Assembly: GCA_963805645.1 (NCBI GenBank)
Contig: CAWDVA010000006.1
Location: 248,001 to 312,000, forward strand
DNA from: CAVXEH01 sp963805645
Lineage (GTDB): Bacteria > Chloroflexota > Limnocylindria > QHBO01
Direction of reading: 5' to 3'
DNA length: 64,000 nt
In this document: positions 17,276-26,113 of the stretch, one piece after another
Layout of the letters: each line of letters begins with the position of its first letter
How positions within the stretch are numbered: the stretch's first letter is position 1
Position numbers and translations under genes: made by a program
Notes under the pieces: model-generated
Database searches by the model: none
Told to the model about the DNA's origin: nothing
The model's input: only the letters and a program-made list of their open reading frames with translations

Positions 17276-18481
17276 TCAGGCCGGCGCCAGGGACCTCAGC
17301 TCGGAGGCCGATGGCGACGCCTCCACGAACCGTCGCGCTTCGTCGGTGGGGATGAAGCCGTTGACGACCGCGACCTGGACGACCCGGCCGCCGGCAAGGT
17401 GCGCCACCGCGAACCGGCCGGTGGCGCGATCACCCAGGACCTCCTCGTCCTCGATGGCCGGCGCCCAGCCCACCACGTCCAGCAGCTGTCCGGCGAATTC
17501 GGAATAGACCCATGGCGCCCGGGGAGGCGGAACCGGCTCCCCCAGGATCGCGAGCGCCGCGGCCTCGCCGCCCTCGCGGGCCGCGTGCCAGTGCTCCACC
17601 CGGAGACCGCGGCCTCCCGAAGGTGGATGCGGCACGCGCGCCACATCGCCAGCGGCAAGGATCCCCGGGGCGGCGCGCCGTTCGGCATCCACCACGATGC
17701 CGTCATCGAGCGGCAACCCGACCGCCTTCGCCAGCCCGACCCTTGGGCGGACGCCCACGCCCGCGACGACCAGCCTCGCCGCCAGCCGCTCGCCACCGGC
17801 GACCAGCGCCTGGGCCTCGATCTCCTCCGCGTCCGTCCCGAGCCGCACCTGGACACCCACGCCTTCCAGCCGCTCCCGTGCCCAGGCCGAGACCGTTGCT
17901 CCCAGCGCGCCGGCCCACAGCTGCGACGCGTGCTCGACCAGGGTCACTTCGAGGCCGATGGCGGCGAGCGAGGCGGCCACCTCCACGCCAATGAATCCGC
18001 CGCCGACCACCCCCGCCGTGGCGCGTCCGGCGGTGGCAACCGCCTCCATGGCCGCTCGGCGCAGGGCGGTGGCATCGGCCAGGCTGCGCAGGAGGCGTGC
18101 CCGATCGCCTCCGACGATCGGTGGAGCGAGCGGCTCGGCGCCGGTGGCTATGAGGCACCATCCGAAGCTGACGTCACTCCCGTCGTCCAGGCGGGCCGTC
18201 CGCCCCGCGGCATCGAGCTCCGTGACCGCCACGCCGACCAGCAGCTCGATCCCCTTTCGGGCGTACCAGCGCTCCGGCTCGGCGAGCACCAGGTCCTCGG
18301 GGACGGAGCCGGCAAGCAGCTCCTTGGAGAGCGGCGGCCTGTTGTAGGGCGGCACCGGCTCGTCGCCGACGAGAAGGATGGACCCGACGAACCCGCCGCG
18401 GCGCAGGCGTCGCGCGCAGCGCGCCGAGGCCACGCCACCCCCGATGAGCAGGACATCGGCGTGGCGACGGGCAGCGGCCAC
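17276..18481 (-). CDS. FAD-dependent NAD(P)H oxidoreductase, ferredoxin-reductase type
   Basis: A 401-residue two-dinucleotide-binding flavoprotein. The N-terminal LLIGGGVASARCAR holds FAD, a second GGGFIGVEVA motif holds NAD(P)H, and the closing ILAAGDVAR segment contacts FAD. It matches the family of rubredoxin/putidaredoxin-type reductases with a reductase C-terminal domain. The GTG start at 18481 overlaps the upstream gene's TAG stop by one base. No ferredoxin is directly adjacent; the Rieske protein of the suf operon or the 7Fe ferredoxin at 53.7 kb are conceivable partners. Confidence 0.88.
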   Translation of the reverse strand: MAAARRHADVLLIGGGVASARCARRLRRGGFVGSILLVGDEPVPPYNRPPLSKELLAGSVPEDLVLAEPERWYARKGIELLVGVAVTELDAAGRTARLDDGSDVSFGWCLIATGAEPLAPPIVGGDRARLLRSLADATALRRAAMEAVATAGRATAGVVGGGFIGVEVAASLAAIGLEVTLVEHASQLWAGALGATVSAWARERLEGVGVQVRLGTDAEEIEAQALVAGGERLAARLVVAGVGVRPRVGLAKAVGLPLDDGIVVDAERRAAPGILAAGDVARVPHPPSGGRGLRVEHWHAAREGGEAAALAILGEPVPPPRAPWVYSEFAGQLLDVVGWAPAIEDEEVLGDRATGRFAVAHLAGGRVVQVAVVNGFIPTDEARRFVEASPSASELRSLAPA

Positions 18482-19710
18482 TACACCGTCCCGCCGACCG
18501 GGTTGCGGTCCGCGTCGAGATCCGCCCGCAGGACGGCGGGCGACAGCTGCTCGGAGAGGAGCCGCCAGAAGCCGGCGGTCTGGCCGGTGAGCTCGAGCCA
18601 TGGCCGGATGAGCCGGGTGCCCTCCGTGTAGGGGAACACCATCCCGGCCACCGGGTCGCGGAGGAAGCGCATGACGTGGTCGAGCCGGTCCGCGGGGACA
18701 AGGCCGATATCGGCAAGGTAGGCGCGGACCTCGACCTCGGGACGAGCGTCGTGATGAAGCATGATCCCGGCGTTGCCCTGCGCCCGCTGCAGATCGGCGA
18801 CCGCCCCGCGGACGACCACCGCCGCCGCCCAGTCGCCGTCGACACCCGCCTCACGGCCGATCCGGTGCAGCTCCGCCTCGAGCTCGCGGTCGCTCATCAC
18901 CACCTCCCGCGCGACGTCGGCCAGGCCTTCGGAGAGCACCGTCTCCGGCGTGCCCATGGTCCGCAGGGTCGCCTCGCCCAGCACCGCGCCCCGGATGAGG
19001 GTCATGTCCTTCACGATGTTCTCGGCGTGGTGTCCGGGATATGCCTCGTGCGCGGCCAGGTGGGCTGCGCTCATCACGTCCATCGGCAGGTCGACATTGA
19101 GCAGGATCTGCGTCCGGCGCCCGCCCAGGTACTCCGCGGAGGCAGCCCAGGGTTGGTCGTGCGCCTCCCCCCACTCGATCCCCTCGTCCGGGGGGAGCTC
19201 GAAGTCTCGACGCGTGGCGGCCCGGAACCGATCCGCGGAACCGCGAACGGCGTCCAGCGCCCGATCGGCCGGGATCCGCAGCGAGGCGCGCAGCCGCGCG
19301 ATCCGGTCCTGAACCGGTCCCGTCCCCGGGAGCGCGTCCTCGATGCGGTCGCGCACGACCAGCAGCTCGCGGTCGGGCACGGGCGCCACGCGAACTCCCG
19401 TCAGCTCCTCCACCAGGTCCAGGTAGGCGATCTCCTCCCCGCCGGCCCGCCGGGCCATCGCACTGATCGCCCGGAGCTGCCCGGCGAACCAGGTCCGGCG
19501 CCGGAACGTTGCCGGATCGGCGCCGGGCAGCGCTGCCGCCATCTCCGCCAGCGCCATGGCCTCGTCGTGCAGCTCGGTCGCGAAGGGAACCGGCTCGCCC
19601 AGCGCGATTTCGCGAAGCTCGGCCGGCCCCACGTAGCTGTCGAGGAAGTCCGGGCTGATCCGGGCCAGGCGCAGGCCGAGCAGGAGGTAGCGGCGCGCAA
19701 GCTCGTCCAT
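18481..19710 (-). CDS. DUF885-like protein, putative metallocarboxypeptidase
   Basis: A 409-residue protein with an HExxH-like motif in AHEAYPGHHAENI near residue 225, as seen in the DUF885 family related to M32-type helical metallopeptidases. A downstream glutamate in SEGLADVAREV is suitably placed for a third zinc ligand. It has no signal peptide, so it should be cytoplasmic. The family is functionally poorly defined, and the protein is shorter than many DUF885 members (about 550). It is coupled to the flavoprotein gene. Confidence 0.75.
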   Translation of the reverse strand: MDELARRYLLLGLRLARISPDFLDSYVGPAELREIALGEPVPFATELHDEAMALAEMAAALPGADPATFRRRTWFAGQLRAISAMARRAGGEEIAYLDLVEELTGVRVAPVPDRELLVVRDRIEDALPGTGPVQDRIARLRASLRIPADRALDAVRGSADRFRAATRRDFELPPDEGIEWGEAHDQPWAASAEYLGGRRTQILLNVDLPMDVMSAAHLAAHEAYPGHHAENIVKDMTLIRGAVLGEATLRTMGTPETVLSEGLADVAREVVMSDRELEAELHRIGREAGVDGDWAAAVVVRGAVADLQRAQGNAGIMLHHDARPEVEVRAYLADIGLVPADRLDHVMRFLRDPVAGMVFPYTEGTRLIRPWLELTGQTAGFWRLLSEQLSPAVLRADLDADRNPVGGTV

Positions 19711-19765
19711 TCAGCCGACATGCTACCCGGCGGCTCGTTGACACCACGCTCGAGCGGAGGCTAGC

Positions 19766-20725
19766 GTGCGCTGGCCCGTGTCTCGCTCTCCCACGCCCGA
19801 CGCCGCCTCCGCCGGGGCCGCCGCCACCGGCCATGTCCTGCGTGCCCGCAGCGGCTTCTACACCGTGCAGGTTCCCGATGGGCTGGTGGAGTGCCACCTC
19901 CGCGGCCGCGTCACCCGTGACCGACTCACCGCCGATCCATGCGTCATCGGGGACGTGGTGACCATCAGCCGCCTGCCGGACGGGACCGGAATGATCGAGT
20001 CGGTCGCCGAGCGCCACAGCCGCTTCAGCCGCCGCCAGCCGGGACCGCGCGGCACCTGGCGCGAGGACGTGATGGTCGCGAACCTCGACCAGGTCCTCGT
20101 GGTCTTCGCCTGCGCCGATCCCATGCCCCATCTCCGCATGGTCGACCGCTTCCTGGTCGTCGCGGAGCACAACGAGATCGAGGCGGTCGTGGTCGTCAAC
20201 AAGACCGACCTGTGCGACCAGCCGGCGCCCGGCGCCGTGTTCGCCGAGTATGAGCGCATCGGCTATGGCGTCCACCTCGTCTCCGCGCGGACCGGCGACG
20301 GCGTGGACGCGCTGCGCAACCGCCTGGCCGACCGGATCAGCCTCGTGACCGGACCGTCCGGCGTGGGCAAGTCCACGCTGCTCAATGCCATCCAGCCCGG
20401 GCTGCACCTCGCGACCGGACTCGTCAGCGAGGTGCTGCACAAGGGCCGCCACACCACGACCGCCGCCGAGCTGCACCCGGTGGACGGCGGACGCGGCTGG
20501 GTCGCCGATACGCCCGGCATCCGTGAGCTGGGGCTGTGGGCCATCCCGCCGGAGGAGCTGGCCTGGTGCTTCCCCGACATCCGGCCGCACCTCGGCGGCT
20601 GTGCGTTCAACGACTGCCAGCACACCCACGAGCCGCGATGCGCGGTGCGGGCCGCGGTGGCATCCGGCGCGGTGAGCGAGGCTCGCTACGACTCATACCG
20701 GCGGCTCCTTGCCGGGGAGGCGTGA
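19766..20725 (+). CDS. rsgA: Ribosome small-subunit-dependent GTPase RsgA
   Basis: A 319-residue circularly permuted GTPase that helps late 30S maturation. It has an N-terminal OB fold, then G4 NKTD, then G1 GPSGVGKST and G3 DTPG in the permuted order. The C-terminal zinc site is in GGCAFNDCQHTHEPRC. The GTG start is preceded by GGAGG at 19756-19760. It is single and divergent from the DUF885-like gene. Confidence 0.95.
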   Translation: MRWPVSRSPTPDAASAGAAATGHVLRARSGFYTVQVPDGLVECHLRGRVTRDRLTADPCVIGDVVTISRLPDGTGMIESVAERHSRFSRRQPGPRGTWREDVMVANLDQVLVVFACADPMPHLRMVDRFLVVAEHNEIEAVVVVNKTDLCDQPAPGAVFAEYERIGYGVHLVSARTGDGVDALRNRLADRISLVTGPSGVGKSTLLNAIQPGLHLATGLVSEVLHKGRHTTTAAELHPVDGGRGWVADTPGIRELGLWAIPPEELAWCFPDIRPHLGGCAFNDCQHTHEPRCAVRAAVASGAVSEARYDSYRRLLAGEA

Positions 20726-20772
20726 CACCGTCCACGGGGCTGGTCGGCCGCCATCGGTCCGGCGAGGACATC

Positions 20773-20789
20773 GCACCAGCCGCGCTGGT
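20773..20789. terminator. Hairpin between convergent rsgA and histidine kinase genes
   Basis: A perfect 7-bp inverted repeat (CACCAGC and GCTGGTG) with a 3-base loop, in the 100-base gap between two convergent genes. There is no T-tract on either side, so termination function is a guess. Confidence 0.4.
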
Positions 20790-20825
20790 GACGCGAGGAA
20801 TCCCGGGCGAACGGCGGTGTGCAGA

Positions 20826-21920
20826 CTACGCCGCCGGCATGAGAATCCTGAACCGGGCGCCACCGCCTTCGGCGTTCTCGGCGCTCACCGTTCCGCCGTG
20901 CGCACGGGCGATGGCCCGCACGATTGCCAGCCCCAGCCCTGAGGTTCCGCTGGAGCGGTCACGCGCCGCATCGGCCTGGTAGAAGCGGTCGAACAGGTGC
21001 GGCAGGTCCTCCGGTGCGATGCCCGGTCCATGGTCGCGGATGGTCAGCTCGACGCCACTCGCCGATCCCGGGCGGGCGCCCAGCTCGATCACGCTGCCGG
21101 GCGGTGCGACCCGCAGAGCGTTGTCGACGAGCGCGCCAAGCGCCTGCCGAAGCCGGTCGGCGTCCGCCTGCAACGTGATCGGCATCTCCACGCCCACCGC
21201 GACCTGCACCCCCACGGCTTCTGCGCGCGCCCGGAACGCATCGGCCACGTCGGCAAGCAGCTTGGCGACGTCCACCCGCGAAGGGTTCAGCGCCAGGTCA
21301 CCGGACTCGGCAAGGCTCACGGTGCGCAGGTCGTCCACGATCCTGCTCATGAGGCGGGCCTGGTCGCGGATGGTGGCGATGTGCCGGTCGTCGTGGGGGT
21401 AGACGCCGTCGAGCATCGCGGAGCCCGTGGCGTCGATGACCGCCAGCGGGGTCTTGAGCTCATGGGCCACGTCCTGGAAGAGGCGGCGGCGGGTTCGCTC
21501 CGCCTGCTGGAGCTCGTCGGCCATGCCGTCGAAGGTTCGGCCCAGGGCGCCCAGCTCGTCGGCTCGATGGGCGAGACCGCTGCGCGCGGTGAGGTCGCCG
21601 TTGGCGATCCGCCCTGCGGCGTGCGCCAGCCGACCGAGCGGCCGGGTCAGGATGCCAGCGGCCACGAAGCCGAGGATGGTGGCGACGACCGCCGCGCCGA
21701 TGGCGACCAGGACCAGGGTCATCACTGTGTCCGACTGGACCTGTGCCGCGTGCATTCCGGCCATGGGCCCGGCCCCCTGACCGCGCCCGGGCAGCTCGCC
21801 GGTCGCCTCGAGCTGGGCGAAGCCACGTCCCACGACGACCGGCGTCGCGATGGCCACGGCAGCCGCCGTTGCGATGGCCACGAACGCGAAGGTGATCGCG
21901 AGACGAACGCGCAGGGTCAC
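20826..21920 (-). CDS. Sensor histidine kinase (HAMP, HisKA, HATPase)
   Basis: A 364-residue membrane kinase. TM1 is about 8-30 and TM2 about 68-90, leaving a short extracytoplasmic loop of about 37 residues rich in Gly, Met and His. A HAMP domain follows (about 91-143), then H-box His153 in DVAHELKTPL, N-box LVDNALR and G1 DHGPGIAP. Its GTG start overlaps the response regulator stop by GTGA. The Met/His-containing loop, and a secreted HTH-like protein upstream, suggest a metal or envelope stress signal, but this is not proven. Confidence 0.92.
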   Translation of the reverse strand: MTLRVRLAITFAFVAIATAAAVAIATPVVVGRGFAQLEATGELPGRGQGAGPMAGMHAAQVQSDTVMTLVLVAIGAAVVATILGFVAAGILTRPLGRLAHAAGRIANGDLTARSGLAHRADELGALGRTFDGMADELQQAERTRRRLFQDVAHELKTPLAVIDATGSAMLDGVYPHDDRHIATIRDQARLMSRIVDDLRTVSLAESGDLALNPSRVDVAKLLADVADAFRARAEAVGVQVAVGVEMPITLQADADRLRQALGALVDNALRVAPPGSVIELGARPGSASGVELTIRDHGPGIAPEDLPHLFDRFYQADAARDRSSGTSGLGLAIVRAIARAHGGTVSAENAEGGGARFRILMPAA

Positions 21921-22627
21921 GGTCGCGCCGCCCGATACCCCACCCCTCGGATGGTCTCGACGTAGGCGCCGCCGTCGGGCCGCGAACCGAGCTTGTGGCG
22001 CAGGTTCTTCACGTGGCTGTCGATGGTGCGGTCGTAGGCCTCGAACGCCTCCCCGAAGGCGCGCTCGCCCAGCTGGGGCCGGCTCCAGACCCGGCCCGCC
22101 TGCTCGGTGAGGGCGTCGAGGATCTCGAACTCGGTGCGGGTCAATCCGATCGACCGCTCGCCGCGGCGCACCTCGCGCGCGGCCGGGTCGATGTGGAGAT
22201 CGAGGTAAGTGCGCGCCTCGACGGCGCCATCAGCGCCCGCGCCCTCTGGCGCTGCTGCGGCGGGACCCACCCGCCGCAGCACGGCGCTCACTCGTGCGGC
22301 GAGCTCGCGGGGTTCGAACGGCTTGGTGACGTAGTCGTCGGCGCCCAGCTCCAGGCCGGCCACGCGATCGGCCACCTCGTCACGGGCCGTCACCAGGATC
22401 ACGCCGGGGCCGCGGTCACCCGAGCGCAGGTCGCGCAGCACGTCGAACCCCGAACGTCCGGGCAGCATCACGTCGAGGATCACGACCTGGGGCGACCACG
22501 CCGCGGCCTCGCGGAGGGCGGCCGGCCCATCCCCCGCGGTGCGCACCTCGTGCCCGTCGCGCTCGAGATAGGCACGCACCACCTCGACGATGTGTGGCTC
22601 GTCGTCGACGACGAGAACTCTGGCCAT
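21917..22627 (-). CDS. OmpR/PhoB-family response regulator
   Basis: A 236-residue regulator. The receiver domain has acidic D8/D9, phosphoacceptor D52 in VILDVMLPG, and the conserved lysine in VTKPFEP. A winged-helix DNA-binding domain occupies the C-terminal 100 residues, with a family-typical end (HVKNLRHKLG, then ETIRGVGYR). The start is ATG 22627. It is co-transcribed with the downstream kinase. Confidence 0.95.
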   Translation of the reverse strand: MARVLVVDDEPHIVEVVRAYLERDGHEVRTAGDGPAALREAAAWSPQVVILDVMLPGRSGFDVLRDLRSGDRGPGVILVTARDEVADRVAGLELGADDYVTKPFEPRELAARVSAVLRRVGPAAAAPEGAGADGAVEARTYLDLHIDPAAREVRRGERSIGLTRTEFEILDALTEQAGRVWSRPQLGERAFGEAFEAYDRTIDSHVKNLRHKLGSRPDGGAYVETIRGVGYRAARP

Positions 22628-22705
22628 GTCCTGAGCATGGGGAACGGCCGGACCGAGCAACAGGTCCGACCGTCCCGAAAGGGCACCGTTCACCGGGTGC
22701 CGGTC

Positions 22706-23236
22706 CTAGGGCCGACCGGCCCCGTGCGGCCCGGTCCCATCGCATTCACCGGTGCCCTCACCGGTCCCGCGCGGACCGGGGCCCACGCCACCGCCGACGC
22801 CCGTGCCGGCGCCATTGGCAGGCCCGGCGCCATTGGCAGGCCCGGCGCCGACCGCGGCGCCCTGCATGCCGGCGAGGTCCGTCTGCTGGACCATGGCCTC
22901 GGCACGCTCACGAACCTGCTCCTGCAGGGCCGCGGCCTGCGCGTCGGATAGGCCGCCGTTCTCGACGCGGACCTGGATCCGCTCATTCATCTGCGCCGTG
23001 ATGGCATTCACCACACCGGAGACCGCCACGCCTTGCCGCTCCGCGATCTGGGCCAGGGATAGGCCGTCGTGGCGCAGCTCTGTGACCTGGTCGCGCGTCA
23101 GCTTCAGCGCGTCGGCCGCCGCCTGACCGGCGGGCTGCCCGTTCATGGGGCCTGCCGCGGCGACCGTGGCCGCGAGAGCCAGCGCACCGAGCGCGGCGGC
23201 GGCGCCCGCGAGCGCAAGCCTCTTCTTGATCATCAT
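22706..23236 (-). CDS. Secreted protein with HTH-like repeat and Gly/Pro/Asn-rich tail
   Basis: A 176-residue exported protein. A signal peptide (MMIKKR, then an Ala/Leu core ending near residue 27) precedes two short helical modules (LTRDQVTELRHDGLSLAQIAE and a following helix). These resemble the repeats of small exported LTPEEL/SLAEIA-type proteins found next to envelope two-component systems. The C-terminal third is low complexity with repeats of GAGPAN. AGGAAGGA lies 9 bases before ATG 23236, which decides the start. Like CpxP-type partners it could signal to the adjacent kinase; this is inference from position. Confidence 0.7.
   Translation of the reverse strand: MMIKKRLALAGAAAALGALALAATVAAAGPMNGQPAGQAAADALKLTRDQVTELRHDGLSLAQIAERQGVAVSGVVNAITAQMNERIQVRVENGGLSDAQAAALQEQVRERAEAMVQQTDLAGMQGAAVGAGPANGAGPANGAGTGVGGGVGPGPRGTGEGTGECDGTGPHGAGRP
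22808..22843. repeat. 18-bp tandem repeat, two units
   Basis: Two identical 18-base units at 22808-22825 and 22826-22843 encode the repeated GAGPAN segments of the secreted protein. Confidence 0.8.
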
Positions 23237-23481
23237 CGGATTCCATCCTTCCTGGTTCACCGGTCCCGGCCGATCCGTTCGACCGGACCGGGGCGCCGGC
23301 TCGCCCGACGCACCATCAGGGTCGTGCTGACCGATGGAGGCTCCGTGGAGCGCACGTGGAGATCCATCGGGGAATTCGGAGGTACGCGCGGAGATCGTCC
23401 CGTCCGGCTGGTCGACGCGCGGTGCCGGACGCGCCGCGCGCTCGCGTGGTCCGCGGTGCCGGGAGGCGGCCGGGGGAATCG

Positions 23482-23510
23482 TGGACGCCGTCCGAGGGCG
23501 GCGCTAGAAT
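23482..23510 (+). promoter_or_regulatory. Promoter of tRNA-Gly
   Basis: TGGACG (23482-23487), a 17-base spacer and TAGAAT (23505-23510), ending 16 bases before the mature tRNA 5' end. The 290 bases from 23237 to here contain no gene I can support. Confidence 0.5.
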
Positions 23511-23526
23511 CGGCAGGCCCCATCGG

Positions 23527-23602
23527 GCGGGAGTAACTCAGTCGGTAGAGTGCTTGCTTCCCAAGCAAGATGTCGCGGGTTCGAATCCCGTCTCCCGCTC
23601 CA
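23527..23602 (+). tRNA. tRNA-Gly (anticodon CCC)
   Basis: 76 bases including an encoded CCA. The acceptor GCGGGAG pairs with CTCCCGC, the anticodon stem CTTGC pairs with GCAAG around the loop TTCCCAA, and the T arm contains GGTTCGAATCC. The anticodon CCC reads GGG glycine codons. Confidence 0.95.
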
Positions 23603-23651
23603 TCTCTCAGCCCCCTCGGATTCCCGGCCGGGGTGCGTCAACCGCCATCCG

Positions 23652-24557
23652 TCAACCGCCATCCGTGGCCGCGCGGGCGACCGCCGCCGACGGCTGCGCC
23701 GCGCGGCGGGTGGAGAGCCAGGAGCCGCCGAGGATGAGCAGGAGCCCGGCAAGGGTTGCGATCCCGACCTGCTCGCCAATGAGGAGGACGCCGAGCACGA
23801 GCGCCACGACCGGGTTGACGTAGGTGATGACCGTTGACCGGCCGGGCCCGACCTCTGCGATGAGCGCGAAGAAGACGACGAATGCGGCCGCCGAGCAGAC
23901 GAGGCCCAGGACCACCACGGAGCCGATGGCGCCCGCAGACGGTGCGGCGTCCGCGGACGAGAGGAGCGCCAGCGGCGCGAGCGCCAGCGTGCCGACCAGG
24001 AGGGCCACCGTGACTGGCCCCAGCGAATGGACGCCCGACAGCCAGCGCTTCACGACCAGGGGTCCGACCGCGTAGCCGATGGCGGCGACCAGGATCATCA
24101 CGGCTCCGAGCAGCTCATCTCCGCTGCCGGCGACATCAATCCCCAGCAGGACGGCAACGCCCACGAGCCCGATGACCAGGCCCACCAGGCGGCCGCCGCC
24201 TACCCGCTCGTCGGGGTCGAAGCGGAACGCGAGCAGGGCCACGATCAACGGGACGCTGGCGATCAGGATCGCCGCGAGGGATGACGAGACATGCTGCTCA
24301 CCAGAGGCGATGAGCGGGAACGGCACCACGATCTCGGCGATCGCGAAGGCCGCGGCAGCGGGCCACCAGCGGCCGGCGCCGCGGAGCGCCCCGACCCGCC
24401 ACGCGACGGGGAGCAGCACCACGGCGGCGAGGGCGACCCTGCCCCAGGCGACGAGCGCCGGCGGCATGCCGCCATCCACGGCAATCTTGATGAAGAGGTA
24501 CGGGATCCCCCAGATCACGGACATCGCGGCGAAGAGGGCCCAGCCGCGCGACGTCAT
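23652..24557 (-). CDS. EamA/DMT-family transporter
   Basis: A 301-residue drug/metabolite transporter with ten hydrophobic segments in two EamA halves. The N-terminal SVIWGIPYLFIKIAV and the C-terminal STVITYVNPVVALVLGVLLIGE are the typical half-repeat motifs. The start ATG 24557 overlaps the lipoprotein stop (ATGA). The substrate is not predictable; such proteins export amino acids or other small metabolites. Confidence 0.9.
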   Translation of the reverse strand: MTSRGWALFAAMSVIWGIPYLFIKIAVDGGMPPALVAWGRVALAAVVLLPVAWRVGALRGAGRWWPAAAAFAIAEIVVPFPLIASGEQHVSSSLAAILIASVPLIVALLAFRFDPDERVGGGRLVGLVIGLVGVAVLLGIDVAGSGDELLGAVMILVAAIGYAVGPLVVKRWLSGVHSLGPVTVALLVGTLALAPLALLSSADAAPSAGAIGSVVVLGLVCSAAAFVVFFALIAEVGPGRSTVITYVNPVVALVLGVLLIGEQVGIATLAGLLLILGGSWLSTRRAAQPSAAVARAATDGG

Positions 24558-25006
24558 CCGGAAGGCGCCATGCGGACCATGATCAGCGACACGTCGGTGA
24601 CGGCGCCCATGGTGAGGGTGATGATGTTGGGCAAAGGGGCGGTGTCGCTGCAGCCGGACGCCATCGGTCCCGTGTCGATCTTCAGCAGCAACGCGTTCCC
24701 GGACAGGTCCACCGTCGGGCGCTGCGAGCAGTCGGTGCTCTGCCAGTAGACCGAAATCTGGGTCAGCTCGCCGTTGGGGTTCCAGACCGCCGGGGCCGGG
24801 GGAAGCGGATCCGGTATCTGGCTCGACCCCCCGCTCGCCGAACGGATCAGGCCCGTCTCGTCCGTGATGGTGACGGTGGCCGTCGTACCGCTGCTGCGTT
24901 CCAGCCGCACCTGCAGTCCACCGCCCGAGCAGGCGGTGAGCATCACCGCAAGGCACCCCGTCAGCACGAGGCGCGTGGGCGTGGCGCGTCGCGTCGTCTT
25001 CCGCAC
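24554..25006 (-). CDS. Lipoprotein, unknown function
   Basis: A protein of about 150 residues with a lipoprotein signal peptide: a basic N-region, a hydrophobic core and the lipobox LTAC with the lipidated cysteine near residue 26, followed by SGGG. The rest is a small, mostly beta-strand domain with two cysteines (DCSQRP and GCSDTA) that could form a disulfide. I chose GTG 25006 because it gives a normal signal peptide length; the longer frame would add 23 non-signal-like residues. The family was not recognised. Confidence 0.65.
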   Translation of the reverse strand: MRKTTRRATPTRLVLTGCLAVMLTACSGGGLQVRLERSSGTTATVTITDETGLIRSASGGSSQIPDPLPPAPAVWNPNGELTQISVYWQSTDCSQRPTVDLSGNALLLKIDTGPMASGCSDTAPLPNIITLTMGAVTDVSLIMVRMAPSG

Positions 25007-25035
25007 GGCGGCAGTCTGCCCGATGATGGGCTGCC

Positions 25036-26040
25036 ATGGAAGGCCGAATCCGGAGGTCGATCCGCTGGGCTGCACGCGGCGCGAACCTGCGCGTGGTCGT
25101 GGCGAGTCTCGTCGCCCTGGCCCTCTTCGGCTACGTGGTCGATGTCGCCAGCCACGGCGACCTCGCCGGCGGGCTCGGAGCGGCGATCGGGCGCGTCGGC
25201 TGGGTCACGATGCTCCTGGCTGTCCCCTACTTCGCGCTTCGCGCGTTGACCTGGCATCTTCTCCTCGAGCAGGTGGGGGTCATCGCGCGGCTGCGGCAGA
25301 CGGTCGCGGCCTTCAGCGCCGGAGAGCTGACGAAGACCCTCCCCGGCGGGGCCTACCTCGAGACGTACGTCCTGGCCCGGCTGGAGCGGCTCACCGAGGA
25401 GGGGATCGTCAACGCGGTCGTGGCGACGACCGGCCTTGATGTCATGGTGGGTACGGTGTCGTTCCTCACCGCCATGGCCGTGGGGCTGCCCGGACGCGAC
25501 TGGTTCCGATGGCTGTTCGTCGCGGTGGCCGCGGCGTGGATCGCCCTGTTCGCCCTCGTCTGGGTGGTGATTCGACGGTGGCGGCCACACGAGCGGCCGG
25601 CGTCCCCCGGCTGGGTTCGCACCGTCGGCCGGGTCCTCGTCGAGGCAGCCTACGCGGCAGCCAGGCTCGTCAGGCCCACCGTGATCCGGCCCCTTGCCGC
25701 AACGGCCGCGTCGCTGCTGGTCTACGCGGCGGTCGTGTGGCTGATCCTCGACGCGGTCGGGATCGGTGACATCGGTCCCGAAGCCGCCATCGGAGTGGTG
25801 ACCATCACCAGCCTGGCAAACGCTCTCCTGCCCATCCCCACCGAGCTGGGTTTGACGGAGATCACCGGCGTGGGCGTCCTGGGCGCCTACGGCGTGGCCG
25901 CACCGGAGGCCGCGATCGTGATGCTCGCGTACCGGGTGCTCACGACCGGGCCGCTGACGCTGGTGATCCTCGCGGTCATCGCCGTGCTCCGCGGCGCCTA
26001 CGACCCCGGCACGTCAGAGGAGCGGGCCGGATTGTCCTGA
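25036..26040 (+). CDS. Lysylphosphatidylglycerol synthase TM-like protein (UPF0104)
   Basis: A 334-residue integral membrane protein with about eight hydrophobic segments, like the transmembrane flippase-like part of MprF/AglD (UPF0104). The conserved region is SAGELTKTLPGGAYLETYV near residues 94-112, and another lies around PIPTELGLTEITGVG. No aminoacyltransferase domain is attached, so lipid or glycolipid flipping is more likely than lysyl transfer. It is divergent from the lipoprotein gene. Confidence 0.82.
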   Translation: MEGRIRRSIRWAARGANLRVVVASLVALALFGYVVDVASHGDLAGGLGAAIGRVGWVTMLLAVPYFALRALTWHLLLEQVGVIARLRQTVAAFSAGELTKTLPGGAYLETYVLARLERLTEEGIVNAVVATTGLDVMVGTVSFLTAMAVGLPGRDWFRWLFVAVAAAWIALFALVWVVIRRWRPHERPASPGWVRTVGRVLVEAAYAAARLVRPTVIRPLAATAASLLVYAAVVWLILDAVGIGDIGPEAAIGVVTITSLANALLPIPTELGLTEITGVGVLGAYGVAAPEAAIVMLAYRVLTTGPLTLVILAVIAVLRGAYDPGTSEERAGLS

Positions 26041-26061
26041 GCGCGGCTGACAGGGAACGGA

Positions 26062-26089
26062 CCGACCGCCCGGGGGTCCGGGCGGTCGG
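26062..26089. terminator. Strong hairpin between convergent genes
   Basis: A perfect 12-bp stem (CCGACCGCCCGG and its complement) with a 4-base loop, in the 73-base gap between two convergent genes. It probably acts as a bidirectional terminator, though it lacks an obvious T-tract. Confidence 0.6.
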
Positions 26090-26113
26090 AGGACGCGAAG
26101 ACGGCGGAGGAGG

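Noticed and set aside
16514..18631. A 705-codon open frame on the plus strand
   Set aside because: It is antisense to sufB and the flavoprotein reductase, both firmly identified.
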